47,277 nt of DNA from an uncultured Prevotellaceae bacterium (GTDB lineage Bacteria; Bacteroidota; Bacteroidia; Bacteroidales; Bacteroidaceae): the NCBI GenBank assembly GCA_946188345.1, contig CAMHUI010000018.1, forward strand, positions 1-47,277, given 5' to 3'. The stretch's first letter is position 1, and the number at the start of each line of letters is the position of its first letter. The notes under the pieces are model-generated. The model was not told the origin of the DNA. It saw nothing but the letters and a program-made list of their open reading frames with translations, and searched no databases. Below are positions 1 to 6,137 of the stretch, piece after piece. The position numbers and the translations under genes are program-made.

Positions 1-2
1 GC

Positions 3-104
3 GAATCGATTGCTGAAGAAAAGAAGGATATGCCTATCCTTCTCACTCGTCCAGAATTAGAACTTGAAAGGTCTTTTGATTTATCAAATAATAAGGAGGA
101 ATAA
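3..104 (+). CDS. C-terminal end of an unidentified protein (5' truncated by window edge)
   Basis: An open frame enters from the left edge and ends at a TAA at 102-104, one base before the ATG of the next gene. It encodes 33 residues, acidic and lysine-rich (it contains ILLTRPELELERSFDLSN), and looks like a genuine protein tail rather than random sequence. The stop lies inside the Shine-Dalgarno region of the downstream XRE gene, which suggests translational coupling. XRE regulators of this size often follow restriction-modification genes, but nothing in these 33 residues proves that. The function is unknown. Confidence 0.5.
   Translation, partial: ESIAEEKKDMPILLTRPELELERSFDLSNNKEE
93..100 (+). 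promoter_or_regulatory. Strong Shine-Dalgarno sequence (AAGGAGGA) fixing the XRE start
   Basis: AAGGAGGA lies 5 nt before the ATG at 106. Such a strong site is uncommon in Bacteroidetes. It decides for the start at 106 over the in-frame ATG at 64, which falls inside the upstream coding frame. Confidence 0.75.
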
Positions 105-105
105 A

Positions 106-399
106 ATGATATTTGGACAAAGAATTAGAGAACTTAGAGAAGAACAAGGATTGTTGCAGCGACAGTTGGCAGCATTCTTAGAGATTGACACACCGATGTT
201 CAGTAAGATTGAGCGTGGTGACAGAAGAGCAAAGCGTGAACAGGTCCTCAAACTTGCGGAATATCTGCATCAGGATGAAAAGGAGATGCTTACCTTATGG
301 CTGGCAGATAAGTTCATTGATGCTGTTGAGGATGAGCAAGAACGTGACTTGTGCAACGATGCTATCATGATTGCGCAGGAGAAAATAAGAACATTGTAA
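106..399 (+). CDS. XRE-family helix-turn-helix transcriptional regulator
   Basis: This 97-residue protein is a compact DNA-binding regulator. Residues about 4-60 form an XRE/Cro-type helix-turn-helix: FGQRIRELREEQGL, then RQLAAFLEIDTPMFSKIERGDR with the usual 'S-K-I-E-R-G' recognition-helix end, then a helix with VLKLAEYL. The remaining 35 residues are an acidic helical tail without a recognisable sensor domain, as in restriction-modification controller proteins and phage-type repressors. It is coupled to the truncated gene before it (1-nt gap). Base composition is AT-rich compared with the genes from 0.8 kb onward, which suggests separate ancestry. Its target is unknown. Confidence 0.8.
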   Translation: MIFGQRIRELREEQGLLQRQLAAFLEIDTPMFSKIERGDRRAKREQVLKLAEYLHQDEKEMLTLWLADKFIDAVEDEQERDLCNDAIMIAQEKIRTL

Positions 400-450
400 T
401 TATAGGGATAGACATCTTACCTCTTCCATGTACAACCCATCCGAATCAAG

Positions 451-478
451 AAAAATCATCAGATTTTTTGATTTTTTC
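451..478 (+). terminator. Possible AT-rich terminator after the XRE gene
   Basis: AAAAATC (451-457) can pair with GATTTTT (462-468), and T-rich sequence follows to 478. It sits about 50 nt after the XRE stop codon. The stem is weak, so confidence is modest. Confidence 0.4.
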
Positions 479-488
479 TGTGTTTTCT

Positions 489-520
489 TTTGGTTGTTTG
501 GGGAGAAATCCGTACCTTTG
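489..520 (+). promoter_or_regulatory. Bacteroidetes-type promoter (TTTG-N20-TACCTTTG)
   Basis: TTTG at 489-492 and TACCTTTG at 513-520 are separated by 20 nt, matching the Bacteroidetes -33/-7 consensus. Transcription would start near 527, yet no sizeable gene follows before the terminator at 664-706. Confidence 0.6.
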
Positions 521-526
521 CAGTGA

Positions 527-706
527 TTTTGTAACATGTTGATTATCAATGGTTATTTCCGTTTTTGCGACATGTGTGCAACATCCGGTGCTAACGCATT
601 GATAGTCAGTTAAAGTCGTTTTCGAGGAGGTCAAGTAAGATTGAAGTAATGATAATAATCAATAAGAAAACCCGCGTAGGCTGACGGCTTACGCGGGTTT
701 TCTTTG
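527..706 (+). ncRNA. Candidate small RNA (about 180 nt) between a promoter and a strong terminator
   Basis: A consensus promoter (489-520) precedes and a 13-bp terminator hairpin (666-702) ends this stretch. In between there is only a 25-codon ORF (536-613) with no ribosome-binding site. The RNA can also fold a near-perfect 12-bp stem, TGATTATCAATG (540-551) with CATTGATAGTCA (597-608), 11 of 12 positions pairing. No known RNA family is recognised. It could be a small regulatory RNA, a tiny-peptide mRNA or a remnant leader of a lost gene. Confidence 0.4.
664..706. terminator. Strong bidirectional Rho-independent terminator
   Basis: GAAAACCCGCGTA (666-678) pairs perfectly with TACGCGGGTTTTC (690-702) around an 11-nt loop. 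A-rich and T-rich flanks make it usable on both strands. On the plus strand it ends the candidate small RNA; on the minus strand it lies about 80 nt beyond the last gene of the umuDC operon. Confidence 0.85.
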
Positions 707-786
707 TACTGGCATGCCTTGAGGGTTAAAAGTGAGGAACTGGTGTTGGGGGGATGGTGGGGAGGCAAGTGTTGTAGGAGGGGTGT

Positions 787-1023
787 TCAGAGGTGGAAGG
801 TGAACCTTGTTCCTTGTGCACCGATGCCATCGAGGTCTGCGGGGAGGGGGAACTGGCTGAGAAGGGCATCGGACTCTTCCTCTTCCAGGCTCCTCGTGAG
901 TTCGAGTTCTATGGCCATCCGTTGCTCGTTATAGCTGAGGTCCCAGATACATTCTCCCAAGACGGCATTGACAATGGTCCGGATGTTGTCTTGGGTGTGC
1001 CAGATGGTGTCGAAGTCAGTCAT
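787..1023 (-). CDS. Hypothetical protein, last gene of the umuDC operon
   Basis: This 78-residue, mostly acidic protein (N-terminus MTDFDTIWHTQDNIRTIV) has no signal peptide, membrane segment or motif I recognise. Its start overlaps the end of the preceding 102-aa gene by 8 nt, so the two are translationally coupled. It is the fourth gene of the umuD-umuC operon, and the terminator at 664-706 follows it. The pattern of two short, overlapping genes attached to a Y-family polymerase suggests an accessory role in damage tolerance, but this is inference from context only. Confidence 0.65.
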   Translation of the reverse strand: MTDFDTIWHTQDNIRTIVNAVLGECIWDLSYNEQRMAIELELTRSLEEEESDALLSQFPLPADLDGIGAQGTRFTFHL

Positions 1024-1324
1024 GGTATTCTATGGTTAGCTCATCGGTGACGATGAAGTCGTCGTGGTAGTTGTCATCGTAGGTGTAGACTATCTGTAAG
1101 CCGCGATAGGCAGTGGGGACTTTTAGCGTGTCGAGCAGGTGCCACTTGGGCGGGCCGAAGTCGTAGGACTCTCTGTCAAGGAGGAGTCGGTTGGTGGTGT
1201 AGTCGATGTAGTAATAGCCTCCTCCGATGCACTGGTCGCCGGGCTTCAAGAGGTCTTTATGTTGGTTGACCATGCCGAGGCGGAAGGCACCGTCCATGGT
1301 GATGATAAACTTGGGGAGTGTCAT
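1016..1324 (-). CDS. Hypothetical protein downstream of umuC
   Basis: The protein has 102 residues and begins MTLPKFIITMDGAFRLGMV. It contains a glycine/tyrosine stretch (CIGGGYYYID) and a C-terminal part rich in D, Y and H (YTYDDNYHDD). No known domain is recognised and it appears soluble. It starts 17 nt after the umuC stop codon and overlaps the next gene by 8 nt, so it is almost certainly co-transcribed with umuDC. The amount of beta-prone, aromatic sequence suggests a small folded domain rather than a spurious ORF. Function unknown. Confidence 0.7.
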   Translation of the reverse strand: MTLPKFIITMDGAFRLGMVNQHKDLLKPGDQCIGGGYYYIDYTTNRLLLDRESYDFGPPKWHLLDTLKVPTAYRGLQIVYTYDDNYHDDFIVTDELTIEYHD

Positions 1325-1341
1325 GGATTAAGTAATCTCTT

Positions 1342-2637
1342 TTATTTCAGTTTGATGATGTCGCTCCAACGGGTTGTTGGTTTCTTGCTTTTGAATTCAT
1401 GCTTGATGGCGTTGGCAAAGACTTCCGCCTTTCCCTTGCCATTTTTTTGTGTATATTGCTGGGCACCGATGACAATGCTTTCTGATCCGTTGATGCGGTT
1501 GATGCGGTCGATAACTTCGTCGAGTCGGCGCATTTTCTCTATCTGTCCGGCATTGATGTCGAAGAGGTCTTGCTGTATGGGCGAGTCTGGTGTGATTCCC
1601 ATGACGATGACTCCCGCCTTTTTGTATTGGTAGCCTTGTATGAAGATTCGGTCGAGCACGTCGTGTGCGGCCTGAACAATAGATATGGTCGAGTTGGTTG
1701 GTGTGAGCAGGCGTGTCTCTTGAAAGTTCCAGTATTGTGCGAGGTCTTCTCTGAAGGCATTGGTGTTGATGAATACCCCCACGATGTTGGCCACGGTCTT
1801 CTGCGTGCGCAGTTTCTCGGCACATCGTGCCGCATAGTTGGCTACGTGGGTACGGAGTGTCTCCTTGTCGCTGACCATTCCGTTGAATGAGCGGCTGGTG
1901 CAGATGGTCTTCTTTTTTGCCAGCACTTCATTCGGCACAGCATCTTCGCCGTTCAGTTCCTGCCATGTACGCACGATGTTGATGTTGTTGAACATCATTC
2001 TTACCCAGTCTTTATGGTGTCTGGCGAAGTCGAGTGCCGTCTTGCATCCGAGTGCCTGCAGCTTGGCGGCATATCGTCGTCCGATGCCCCAGACGTCTTC
2101 TACGGGGCACCATTCGAGTGCTTTCTCTCGCTTATAGTCATTGTCAATCATGCAGCAGTGGTGATAGCCCTTGTATTTCTTGGCCAGTTTCGATGCAATC
2201 TTTGCCAATGTCTTGTTGGGTGCCAGTCCAATACTGATGGGCAATCCCACTTCTCGTCTGACTCGTTTGTGCAGGTTCTCCCCCCACGTCTGCAGTTGGT
2301 CATGATCTATGCCGTCGAGATACATGAAACATTCGTCGATGCTATAGCGGAAATAAGCCGGTGTCTCCTGTCTGATGATGCTGATGACGCGCCCAGTCAG
2401 TTCTCCGTAGAGTTCATAGTTGGAAGAGAAGACGGCGATTTTCTGTCCGGGGAACAGCTGTTCGAGTTGGAAGAAGGGTGTCCCGTCTTTGATGCCCATT
2501 GCCTTAGCCTCGTTAGAGCGTGCCACGACGCAGCCGTCGTTGTTGCTCAGCACGACACATGGAACGCCCTCCAGGTCGGGCCTGAAGACACGCTCGCAGC
2601 TTACGTAGCAGTTGTCTATGTCGGCTATTCCGTACAT
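1342..2637 (-). CDS. umuC: Error-prone DNA polymerase V subunit UmuC
   Basis: UmuC is the Y-family polymerase that copies past DNA lesions together with cleaved UmuD. The 431-residue length is normal. The N-terminal palm starts [15 protein letters not shown] and supplies metal ligands D6 and D8; the second catalytic motif YSIDECF places D101 and E102. A helix-hairpin-helix-like segment ([16 protein letters not shown]) and the little-finger domain follow. QQDLF at 355-359 matches the beta-clamp binding motif, close to the C-terminus as in E. coli UmuC. It starts 6 nt after the umuD stop. Expression is expected to be damage-inducible; a candidate operator lies upstream of umuD. Confidence 0.97.
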   Translation of the reverse strand: MYGIADIDNCYVSCERVFRPDLEGVPCVVLSNNDGCVVARSNEAKAMGIKDGTPFFQLEQLFPGQKIAVFSSNYELYGELTGRVISIIRQETPAYFRYSIDECFMYLDGIDHDQLQTWGENLHKRVRREVGLPISIGLAPNKTLAKIASKLAKKYKGYHHCCMIDNDYKREKALEWCPVEDVWGIGRRYAAKLQALGCKTALDFARHHKDWVRMMFNNINIVRTWQELNGEDAVPNEVLAKKKTICTSRSFNGMVSDKETLRTHVANYAARCAEKLRTQKTVANIVGVFINTNAFREDLAQYWNFQETRLLTPTNSTISIVQAAHDVLDRIFIQGYQYKKAGVIVMGITPDSPIQQDLFDINAGQIEKMRRLDEVIDRINRINGSESIVIGAQQYTQKNGKGKAEVFANAIKHEFKSKKPTTRWSDIIKLK

Positions 2638-2643
2638 CGTTTC

Positions 2644-3081
2644 CTACAGTTTCTCAAACGTTCTTATCTGGTGCACCACGACGCCCCAGACTTCAAACTC
2701 ATTGGGGTTGTCAACCTTGAGTACGGGATATTTGTCGTTGGCCGGTCGGAGTTCTATGTATCCGTCCTTCCGATGTTTCAGGTCAAGGAACTTCATGGTG
2801 AATCCTCCGTCCCACCATGCAACGACAATGGATCCGTGATGAGGCTCGATGGCCCGGTCGATAATAACCCTGTCGCCGTCGAAGAGGTAGGCGTCCTTCA
2901 TAGAGTCGCCTTCCACATCGCCATAGAAGGTAGCTTCCGGATGGCGGATGTAGTCGCGGTTGAAGTCCAGAGTGTCGTGCCTGTAGTCGTCGGCCGGCGA
3001 GGGAAAACCTGCCGCCACGCTGGCATGTTCCAACTCAAGCTTGGTGTCAAATGCACCACCTAAAATCTTTATGTTGCCCAT
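2644..3081 (-). CDS. umuD: Translesion polymerase subunit UmuD (LexA/S24 self-cleaving)
   Basis: This 145-residue protein is the self-cleaving partner of UmuC. The cleavage region reads VAAGFPSPADDY, so the scissile bond would be A24-G25, where E. coli UmuD has C24-G25. The catalytic dyad falls at the E. coli positions: S60 in EGDSMKDA and K97 in GFTMKFLD. After RecA-stimulated autocleavage the product would join UmuC in Pol V. It heads a four-gene minus-strand operon. No classical SOS box is seen, but an inverted repeat TTATGAA-N6-TTCATAA lies just upstream. Confidence 0.95.
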   Translation of the reverse strand: MGNIKILGGAFDTKLELEHASVAAGFPSPADDYRHDTLDFNRDYIRHPEATFYGDVEGDSMKDAYLFDGDRVIIDRAIEPHHGSIVVAWWDGGFTMKFLDLKHRKDGYIELRPANDKYPVLKVDNPNEFEVWGVVVHQIRTFEKL

Positions 3082-3093
3082 GTTGTGTCTCTC

Positions 3094-3113
3094 TTATGAA
3101 CGCTTATTCATAA
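3094..3113. promoter_or_regulatory. Palindromic operator candidate in the umuD leader
   Basis: TTATGAA (3094-3100) and TTCATAA (3107-3113) form a perfect 7-bp inverted repeat with a 6-bp spacer. It lies 13-32 nt upstream of the umuD start and just downstream of the -7 box at 3133-3140, a typical repressor position. It does not resemble the E. coli or Bacillus LexA boxes. Confidence 0.5.
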
Positions 3114-3132
3114 ACTATTCTAAAATCAGCTA

Positions 3133-3140
3133 CAAAGATA
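3133..3140 (-). promoter_or_regulatory. -7 promoter element for umuDC (TATCTTTG)
   Basis: On the minus strand TATCTTTG matches TAnnTTTG. Transcription would begin near 3126, giving a leader of about 45 nt that contains the palindrome at 3094-3113. No clear TTTG is seen at -33, which would fit a regulated promoter. Confidence 0.55.
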
Positions 3141-3162
3141 AGGATAATTCCTGAAAACTGAG

Positions 3163-3170
3163 TATTTTTG
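3163..3170 (+). promoter_or_regulatory. -7 promoter element for the C_GCAxxG_C_C gene (TATTTTTG)
   Basis: TATTTTTG matches TAnnTTTG on the plus strand, divergent from the umuD promoter. Transcription would start near 3177. No convincing -33 element is present. Confidence 0.4.
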
Positions 3171-3252
3171 CAGTTGATTTTCCGGGTTGCCGCACTGAAA
3201 ACCTTCCGGCCGAGCCCGTCTGATGGTTACTATGATTATAGAAAGAGCAAGC

Positions 3253-3651
3253 ATGATGGATACAAGAAGACAGATAGCAGCAGAGAAGAAGCGCCTCAAC
3301 AGTCATAACTGCGCCCAGGCCATTCTGCACACCTATGCCGACGTGGCAGGGATTGGCGCCGACGAGGCTATGTCCATTGCCGGAGCCTTTGGCGGTGGCA
3401 TGGGCAATATGGAGGGTACCTGCGGTGCGCTGGTCGGGGCCGGCCTAGTGCTGGGACTGGCTAACAAGGACCGGGTGAAATCGATGCGACAGATGCGGCA
3501 GGTGATGGCGAAGTTTCAGGAGCGGAACTGCGCCACTCAATGCAAGCTCCTGAAGGGAGTGGGAACGCGAGTGGTCCTTCGCGAGTGTCCCGACTGCGTG
3601 GCTGATGCTGCTGAGTTTCTGGAAGAACAGTTAGAGGGAGGTGGGGTATGA
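3253..3651 (+). CDS. C_GCAxxG_C_C family (putative redox) protein
   Basis: This small protein belongs to the C_GCAxxG_C_C family, proteins with conserved cysteines and an unproven redox or metal-binding role. Visible hallmarks are SHNCAQAI near the N-terminus, the glycine-rich TCGALVGAGLVLG segment, RNCATQCKLLKG, and a final CPDC before a helical tail. I place the start at 3253, because GAAAGAG at 3241-3247 is suitably spaced and family members have roughly 15-20 residues before the first cysteine; ATG codons at 3223, 3235 and 3256 are alternatives. The stop overlaps the next gene's start as ATGA. Confidence 0.85.
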   Translation: MMDTRRQIAAEKKRLNSHNCAQAILHTYADVAGIGADEAMSIAGAFGGGMGNMEGTCGALVGAGLVLGLANKDRVKSMRQMRQVMAKFQERNCATQCKLLKGVGTRVVLRECPDCVADAAEFLEEQLEGGGV

Positions 3652-3890
3652 CAGCGCTTGATACCACCAATATGTGCTCCCACCTGCAGAGGAAGCTGTT
3701 CGATGCCGACGGTGCCTACCATCGTCTTTGGGTTGCCCTGCAGGATGACCGGGAACTGACGGCCGTTGTCCGCTCGCGCCAGCTCCACATCTATCGCAAT
3801 GGCAAGAGGGTGCTGGTTTTGGCTGGAAAGGCCTCGCCGAAAGTCATCAGAGAGGACAAAATCTGTGAGATGATAGAACGTGGAGAGTGA
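3648..3890 (+). CDS. Hypothetical protein coupled to the C_GCAxxG_C_C gene
   Basis: The protein has 80 residues. Its central part (LTAVVRSRQLHIYRNGKRV) is beta-hairpin-like and the C-terminus (SPKVIREDKICEMIERGE) is helical. It overlaps the preceding gene by 4 nt (ATGA), which strongly supports translation. No known family is recognised. Co-translation suggests that it works with the cysteine-rich protein before it, but there is no direct evidence. The next gene is convergent. Confidence 0.7.
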   Translation: MTALDTTNMCSHLQRKLFDADGAYHRLWVALQDDRELTAVVRSRQLHIYRNGKRVLVLAGKASPKVIREDKICEMIERGE

Positions 3891-3935
3891 GAACAGGCGA
3901 ACAGCAAGAAGGCAGGATTTCCCTTGGTAGATCTG

Positions 3936-4289
3936 TCACTTCTTGATGGTCATGGTTTCATCTGATGCCATCTTCTCGGCAAAAGCTTCCTCTCCTTGGC
4001 TGCGGATATAGCGGATGCAGGCGGCACGGTCGCTGTTGAAAAGAAATGCGAACACCTTTCCTACGAGATTGTTGTGGATGCGACAGTCTTTCACATCCTT
4101 GTCACATTCCGCACAGGTGTGGTAGCCCTTCTCCAGACAGCATTTCCTGATTTTGCACCATGTTGCTTTCCCGTTTCGGTGGCATCCGGGGCATTTGCCA
4201 CTACGATATTTCCTGCAAGCCCCGCAGTAGAGGCCACAGGCGGCTATCAATTGATGGTCGACGGCAATGGGTTTAAGTGGCTTGTTCAT
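3936..4289 (-). CDS. DUF3795 domain cysteine-rich protein
   Basis: This 117-residue soluble protein has the cysteine pattern of DUF3795: CGLYCGACRKY near residue 18, KCPGCHRNG, TWCKIRKCCLEKG and TCAECDKDVKDC. The spacing suggests binding of zinc or an iron-sulfur cluster. The family has no established function. The gene stands alone on the minus strand, convergent with the 80-aa gene. A TTACTTTG sequence at 4315-4322 is close to, but not exactly, the -7 promoter consensus. Confidence 0.85.
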   Translation of the reverse strand: MNKPLKPIAVDHQLIAACGLYCGACRKYRSGKCPGCHRNGKATWCKIRKCCLEKGYHTCAECDKDVKDCRIHNNLVGKVFAFLFNSDRAACIRYIRSQGEEAFAEKMASDETMTIKK

Positions 4290-4376
4290 GCTGTTTGTCT
4301 TTATGGGTCAGAGCGCAAAGTAAGCATTAAAAAGCAAAACACATCAGAAGTGAGCAGCCAGTCAACATCTTTTAAC

Positions 4377-5051
4377 TAATCATCGGAATTTATTAGTGTC
4401 CGGTATAAACGTTTTACCTTCTTTGACTACCATAGTGTTCATTCGTGTTCGTCAATATTTCCAAAACAAAGTGGCTTATTAGCGGCCCGAACCAAAGGTC
4501 GACGGCCGAGGGGAAAGTCAAGGGCCAGAAGCCTTCTGAATAATATTTACAAAAGTGCCCGGATTCCGCGCTGAGAAGGCCCACTTTCTGAAAAATTTTT
4601 CCCCCGGTCGCAAATAACGCAGCCATGAGCCATCAAGCGCAACCCGTTGACAGTGAAACAGATAGCCTTTTTGTTCTTGATAACCACCGACAAACCGACC
4701 AACGGAGCTGACCTTTCGAACTGCGTAAGACCGCCTTTCGGGCAGACTTTTGGTACAAAAGTCATGACGAAAAGTAAGAAATCGTGATGCGATTTCTAAG
4801 AAATCATGCAACGAATCGGTACAAAAGTCCATGCGATTTGTACCAAAAGTCTCTGACTCGCCTTAGGAAGCGTCAAAAAAATGGCCCCGGAAGTCGAAAT
4901 ATTTTTCTAGAACACCCGAAAATCCAGACAGAATTTTCCGGTAAAGAATCTTGACAAAACGCCCCGACCATGCCGCACCTGAGGTCACCAAAAATCAACA
5001 AACATAAGCATGGCCACATGGCCGTTTCCCTGGACAGTAATCATCGGAATT
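4377..5051. repeat. AT/GC-heterogeneous spacer bounded by a 14-bp direct repeat
   Basis: TAATCATCGGAATT occurs at 4377-4390 and again at 5038-5051, enclosing about 650 bp with no credible gene. Inside are a 45-bp repeat shared with 43676-43720, a palindrome GACTTTTG-GTA-CAAAAGTC (4744-4762), further GTACAAAAGTC-type copies to about 4851, and a TTTTTCTAGAAC motif near 4904. Much of this order recurs at 34270-34640. The layout suggests a non-coding mobile or amplified element, although no transposase-type terminal inverted repeats are seen. Confidence 0.5.
4482..4526 (+). repeat. 45-bp dispersed repeat, copy 1
   Basis: The core ACCAAAGGTCGAC and GGGAAAGTCAAGGGCC are shared with the minus strand of 43676-43720, with only a few mismatches over 45 bp. 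Both copies are intergenic. Confidence 0.7.
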
Positions 5052-5091
5052 AATTCTCATATTACATGTAATACGTATGAATGGCGTTGGT

Positions 5092-5436
5092 TTAATCCGT
5101 GACGACTTCATTAAAATGTTCCTTGCCCCATTCGATGAGCGCGAGGAGGGCGGGCATGAGCGACTTGCCGGTTTCGGTCAGTGAATATTCCACGCGGGGA
5201 GGCACCTCGGGGAATACTTCGCGATGCACCAGGTGACTCTGTTCGAGGTTTTTCAGGGTCTGTGACAGCATTTTCTGCGAGCAGTCGGTCATCAGGCGGC
5301 GAATCTCATTGAACCGCATCACGCCTGTATCGCTCCTGTTGAGCAGGAATAGAACCACCATCGACCACTTGTCGCCGAACCGACTCACCACTTGCCTGAT
5401 GGGACAGGCTAAATACTCTGCCTGGATATCTGCCAT
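5092..5436 (-). CDS. HxlR-family winged-helix transcriptional regulator
   Basis: HxlR proteins are small winged-helix regulators that often sense reactive electrophiles or oxidants. The family signature is complete: CPIRQVVSRFGDKWSMVVLFLL at the N-terminus (with the usual early cysteine), FNEIRRLM, SQKMLSQTLKNLEQSHLV as recognition helix, and PRVEYSLTETGKSL as wing. I place the start at 5436 (114 aa), since the longer GTG start at 5472 lies inside the -7 box TACCTTTG (5472-5479). It is divergent from the cupin gene, and shared TTGGTAACTA motifs suggest that it controls both promoters. Confidence 0.9.
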   Translation of the reverse strand: MADIQAEYLACPIRQVVSRFGDKWSMVVLFLLNRSDTGVMRFNEIRRLMTDCSQKMLSQTLKNLEQSHLVHREVFPEVPPRVEYSLTETGKSLMPALLALIEWGKEHFNEVVTD

Positions 5437-5471
5437 GACTTTTTTTCTGTTTGAGAATACCATTATCTGCA

Positions 5472-5479
5472 CAAAGGTA
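5472..5479 (-). promoter_or_regulatory. -7 promoter element for hxlR (TACCTTTG)
   Basis: TACCTTTG on the minus strand predicts a transcript start near 5465. This places the true start codon at 5436. Confidence 0.65.
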
Positions 5480-5484
5480 ACAAT

Positions 5485-5499
5485 TAGTTACCAAGTAAC
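5485..5499. promoter_or_regulatory. HxlR operator candidate, site 1
   Basis: GTTAC-CAA-GTAAC (5487-5499) is a perfect 5-bp inverted repeat just upstream of the hxlR -7 box. It overlaps TTGGTAACTA, read on the minus strand at 5494-5485, which recurs in opposite orientation at 5571-5580. Confidence 0.5.
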
Positions 5500-5570
5500 A
5501 ACAATATACTTTGTTAATCTTAGTTAATGTCGTTTTTGCTGAGCCCCGATGGCTTCCCAATTCCTACTTT

Positions 5571-5580
5571 TTGGTAACTA
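5571..5580 (+). promoter_or_regulatory. HxlR operator candidate, site 2 (TTGGTAACTA)
   Basis: This is an exact 10-bp match to the minus-strand motif at 5494-5485, located about 20 bp upstream of the cupin promoter's -33 region. Confidence 0.45.
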
Positions 5581-5600
5581 TGCCACAAAAAAGTGCCTTC

Positions 5601-5631
5601 TTGCAGGAATGGAAAACATGTTCTACCTTTG
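5601..5631 (+). promoter_or_regulatory. Promoter of the cupin gene (TTGC-N19-TACCTTTG)
   Basis: TACCTTTG at 5624-5631 with TTGC at 5601-5604 gives a 19-nt spacer. Transcription would start near 5638, leaving a leader of about 36 nt before the ATG at 5674. Confidence 0.65.
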
Positions 5632-5673
5632 CACCTAGAAAACGAATAATAACCATTTTAAAATTTATGAATT

Positions 5674-6129
5674 ATGAAACAGATTGAAACTATCAAGGAA
5701 GGAAAGAATTACAAGGCAGTGAGCATCGGTAAGATGGACGAAATCATTGAGCATGAGTTGCCGATGGGTCCCGATTTCACGTTGAAAGGCAAGGTGTTTG
5801 CCGGTCAGGCAGTCGGTGCAACGGGTAGCGAGCTGAGTTTTCAGACGCTGGTGCCCGGTCAGGACAGTGGTTTCCTGCACACCCACAAGACCCACGAGGA
5901 ACTGTATATCATCCTGAAGGGCGAGGGGCAGTATCAGGTGGATGGTGAAATCTTCCCCGTCGGCGAGGGTACCATTGTCCGTGTGTCACCTGATGGCAAG
6001 CGTGCGCTGAAGAACACCGGCAAGGAGAACCTGACGATGCTCTGCATCCAGTATAAAGCCAATGTCTTCACCGATGCCGACAACCCCATGACCGACGGTG
6101 TTATCCTTCAGGAAGAACTTAAGTGGTAA
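5674..6129 (+). CDS. Cupin-domain protein
   Basis: The protein has 151 residues and one conserved beta-barrel cupin domain. Motif 1 is intact: GFLHTHKTHEELYIILKGEG carries H69, H71 and E75 or E76 as metal ligands. In motif 2, PVGEGTIVRVSPDGKRALKN, the usual histidine is replaced (R110), so metal binding may be weakened or absent. The substrate cannot be read from sequence. It is divergent from hxlR and is followed 8 nt later by a flavin-fold protein, an arrangement seen in HxlR-controlled detoxification loci. A Bacteroidetes promoter precedes it. Confidence 0.85.
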   Translation: MKQIETIKEGKNYKAVSIGKMDEIIEHELPMGPDFTLKGKVFAGQAVGATGSELSFQTLVPGQDSGFLHTHKTHEELYIILKGEGQYQVDGEIFPVGEGTIVRVSPDGKRALKNTGKENLTMLCIQYKANVFTDADNPMTDGVILQEELKW

Positions 6130-6137
6130 GAACAGAA

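Noticed and set aside
446..634. Minus-strand ORF of 62 codons opposite the candidate small RNA
   Set aside because: No ribosome-binding site or promoter on that strand; it spans the plus-strand promoter and stem-loop.
2014..3063. Long plus-strand ORF (349 codons) across umuC/umuD
   Set aside because: It is antisense to two well-supported genes and arises from GC-biased codon use.
4414..4832. Minus-strand ORFs of 70-104 codons
   Set aside because: They run through repeat sequence, have odd composition, no ribosome-binding site and no protein-like features.
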